A stretch of DNA of 64,000 nt from Bacteroidales bacterium. Its GTDB lineage: Bacteria > Bacteroidota > Bacteroidia > Bacteroidales > UBA932. The notes under the pieces were generated by a model. The model was not told where the DNA came from. It searched no databases and saw only the letters and a program-made list of their open reading frames with translations. The translations under genes and the position numbers were made by a program. Location: the NCBI GenBank assembly GCA_017550525.1, contig JAFZOU010000014.1, positions 18,022 to 82,021 of the forward strand. Direction: 5' to 3'. Positions 62,023-64,000 of this stretch are shown in pieces. The stretch's first letter is position 1. Every line of letters begins with the position of its first letter.

Positions 62023-63609
62023 ATGAAACAACTGTCATATCGACCGCGCACCACCCTGTCATTTCGAGCGAAGTCGAGAAATCTCATCCTTCTCGCCGTC
62101 ATTGCTGGCGTGACTGGCAATCTCCTTCCCTCCTGCGAAAAAGCTAACGTGGCAAAGCTCCAGATGGGACAGCTTCCTGATGAAGAAGTCCTTACTGGCC
62201 TCCCCGCAATTAACCTCCGCGCCTTGGGCAGTTCTGACAACATCGTCAGAATCAATCTCCCCGAAGGCGGTGACTTTACTTCCGTGAAAATCTATCTCCA
62301 GGCCTCAAGAGAACTTGAAGCCTCCCAGACAGTGCTTCTTTCAGTAGATGAGGAACTCCTGGGCACATTTAATACGCAGAACAAAACAAACTTTACCTTG
62401 TTGCCTGCTCCATTTTATTCCATTGATAATGGTGGTGTTATAGATATCCCTGCAGGAACAAAGGAGAGCGATGAGAAACTTGTGAGAATCTACGCCACCA
62501 ATCCTATAGGGAATGTGCTGGAGGCCGGGAATTATCTGCTACCACTTAAGGCCTCTATGGGCGGGGTTGTATATGTTCTGGTTACCGTACAGGCTCCATT
62601 CTCAGGAAGGCCGGATCTTTATACCGGGGAGGATTGCTTCACCGTTTTCTATCTGAATACCAGCCAGTTTGACCCGAGGCTTGCGACTGACTTTGTGGTT
62701 CAAAAGTTATCCCCTTCTTGGGAGGTGATTTGGCACAATGCAATTGGTAACATAGTCAACTTCAGGACAGTAACCGTCGATTATGATGCCGAGTCAGACA
62801 GGCCGATGTTGAATCTTGGCTCAGATATGCGCTATTTGTGCGATAATTTCAATACATATTTCAAACCTGTCAAGGACACGGGTAGGAAACTGTGCATCTG
62901 CATCGAAGGCGGCGGCAAAGGTATAGGATTCTGCAATATGACTGACGCTCAGATAACAGACTTTGTCCATCAGGTGAAACAAGTCATAGAGCAATACGGT
63001 TTTGACGGTGTTAACCTTTGGGACAGGAATTCCGGATATGGAAAAGAAGGATTCCCTGAAATGAATACCACGTCGTATCCAAAACTGATTAAAAAGCTGC
63101 GTGAAGAACTTGGTCCTTACAAACTAATCACTGTTGCTGATTACGCTGCCCCCACAGAGTATTTCTGGGATATGGATGCGATGGGGGGAATAGAAGTGGG
63201 ACAGTATTTGGATTACGCTTGGTCAGGGTATGTGAATGGGGACGAGCCGATACAGATAATTGATCCATATCATCAGGGAAGTGAGTTCGTTTCGACAAAA
63301 TACCCGCGACAACCAATAATAGGACTATCCTCAAAGAGATATGGATGTGTTCATACTACATGGTATGCTCAAAGCTCTAGTTCAGGATATGATGGTGTCG
63401 TTCTTTGGGTAGAGAATGGAATGTCAAACAATAATCTGTCCATATATTATGACGTCCGATCAATTATACAGGATAGGTTCGAAAGAGGGATTAATATGCC
63501 TCATCAACTCCTATCCACTATAGATATCAATAATGACTACATGTTGGACATTGCAAACTTTAATAATTCAGGTTCGACTTTTTATGGAAAATGGCTCAAA
63601 GATTGGTAA
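62023..63609 (+). CDS. DUF1735 + degenerate GH18-fold lipoprotein
   Basis: 528 aa. The N-terminus is long and repeat-derived ('TLSFRAKSRNLILLAVIAG' then 'VTGNLLPSC' as lipobox). A DUF1735-like domain follows (~60-190, 'VKIYLQASRELEASQTVLLS', 'FTLLPAPFYSIDNGGVIDIP'), then a GH18-like barrel (~200-500). Its catalytic stretch reads 'GFDGVNLWDRNSGYG' (~324-338): first Asp kept, second Asp is Asn, and the Glu position is Arg. Thus probably a binding protein rather than an ENGase. It precedes an intact-looking ENGase gene by 62 bp. Confidence 0.75.
   Translation: MKQLSYRPRTTLSFRAKSRNLILLAVIAGVTGNLLPSCEKANVAKLQMGQLPDEEVLTGLPAINLRALGSSDNIVRINLPEGGDFTSVKIYLQASRELEASQTVLLSVDEELLGTFNTQNKTNFTLLPAPFYSIDNGGVIDIPAGTKESDEKLVRIYATNPIGNVLEAGNYLLPLKASMGGVVYVLVTVQAPFSGRPDLYTGEDCFTVFYLNTSQFDPRLATDFVVQKLSPSWEVIWHNAIGNIVNFRTVTVDYDAESDRPMLNLGSDMRYLCDNFNTYFKPVKDTGRKLCICIEGGGKGIGFCNMTDAQITDFVHQVKQVIEQYGFDGVNLWDRNSGYGKEGFPEMNTTSYPKLIKKLREELGPYKLITVADYAAPTEYFWDMDAMGGIEVGQYLDYAWSGYVNGDEPIQIIDPYHQGSEFVSTKYPRQPIIGLSSKRYGCVHTTWYAQSSSSGYDGVVLWVENGMSNNNLSIYYDVRSIIQDRFERGINMPHQLLSTIDINNDYMLDIANFNNSGSTFYGKWLKDW
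62057..62125 (+). repeat. Family B and family A repeats in tandem in a signal peptide
   Basis: TGTCATTTCGAGCGAAGTCG + AGAAATCTC (62057-62085; encodes LSFRAKSRNL) then a REP-like copy at 62096-62125 (CCGTCATTGCTGGCGTGACT + GGCAATCTCC; encodes AVIAGVTGNLL). The same B-then-A order is seen on the minus strand at 49050-48961. Confidence 0.8.
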
Positions 63610-63671
63610 ATGATTTGCCCTAATTAGAGCAGCTTTAATATTTTAATTATTAACACTTTAACAGTTTTATT

Positions 63672-64000
63672 ATGAAAAAGAATTACGTGTTTCTCGCTGC
63701 CACAGCAGTGCTAATCACTTTCTCTTGTCAAAAAGAAGAGAACGTGATTGTTTCTTCTGAACCCGCTATTTCTCAGTCAGTAGGAGTATTGACTAAAGGT
63801 GTAGGAGAAAAAACTCCAACAACGTTTGTTTACGTCGAGACAAATGATGTTAATCCATTAAATGCAATGGACTATTGGCTAAACGATGGTACTACCTTCT
63901 TCGATTATGTATGCTTTTTCTCCGCTAACATCCACGCGACGACAGTAAGTAGTGGTGTCACTCAGCCAACAATTTATCTAAATCCGGAACTTACTCCGTA
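63672..64000 (+). CDS. GH18 endo-beta-N-acetylglucosaminidase, N-terminal part
   Basis: Runs off the window end; ~109 residues visible. SPII signal in 'TAVLITFSCQKEE'. 'TPTTFVYVETNDVNPLNAMD' and 'FFDYVCFFSANIH' match the start of the catalytic barrel in secreted Bacteroides ENGases of the EndoF/EndoH-like GH18 group that cut between the two core GlcNAc residues of N-glycans. The active-site motif lies beyond the window, so activity cannot be checked. Last visible gene of the SusCD operon. Confidence 0.78.
   Translation, partial: MKKNYVFLAATAVLITFSCQKEENVIVSSEPAISQSVGVLTKGVGEKTPTTFVYVETNDVNPLNAMDYWLNDGTTFFDYVCFFSANIHATTVSSGVTQPTIYLNPELTP

Overview
The window looks like a Bacteroidales (Bacteroidota) chromosome. 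The evidence is SusC/SusD pairs driven by an ECF sigma/FecR pair, fimbrillin (FimA/Mfa1) and Mfa2-type genes, NqrF, many SPII lipoproteins, and several promoters of the Bacteroides type (-33 TTTG, 19-20 bp spacer, -7 TAnnTTTG). The genus cannot be fixed from sequence reading alone.

Layout. 1-14530 is chromosomal backbone: the end of nqrF, a two-gene fimbrial pair (596-2481), dTDP-rhamnose genes rfbD/rfbC with three glycosyltransferases, uvrA, and a compact operon (9843-14371) of HprK-like kinase, S26-type peptidase, PqqD-like protein, ABC transporter and membrane-anchored serine hydrolase that resembles a peptide-natural-product cassette. A tRNA-Asp gene follows. 14534 to about 38346 is an integrated mobile element. 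It has a tyrosine recombinase with arm-type repeats, an excisionase-like gene, primase, VirD4-like coupling protein, relaxase, SSB and MobC with an oriT-like region. It also has a ribbon-helix-helix-like gene preceded by 26 tandem octamers, RadC, a Rep_3-like initiator with five iterons, a TraO-like protein and a Dam-like methylase. Its cargo is a complete fimbrial operon (28022-38311). It behaves like a mobilizable plasmid that also integrates; no full type IV secretion set is seen and the right attachment site was not found.

38402-64000 is mainly a glycan-degradation region: a GH97-GH65 fusion, two GH92 enzymes (one fused to GH125), a GH130 phosphorylase, then an ECF sigma/FecR/SusC/SusD operon with two GH18-fold lipoproteins whose catalytic motifs are degenerate, a DUF1735-LamG lipoprotein, and the start of a GH18 endo-beta-N-acetylglucosaminidase. 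Together these suggest uptake and dismantling of mannose-rich N-glycans: an ENGase releases glycan outside, SusCD imports it, GH92/GH125 remove alpha-mannose, and GH130 phosphorolyses the core Man-GlcNAc. Two small accessory islands interrupt it: a Panacea-type toxin-antitoxin pair (42324-43291) and a three-gene cassette with a HEPN-like motif (50386-52767).

The most unusual signals are: (i) the 8-bp periodic array at 21897-22104; (ii) two families of dispersed palindromic repeats that sit in frame inside uvrA and form the signal peptides of four lipoprotein genes; (iii) the nested 200-nt stem plus iterons beside rep; (iv) a GH92 whose general-acid motif is changed from NEP to NQP.
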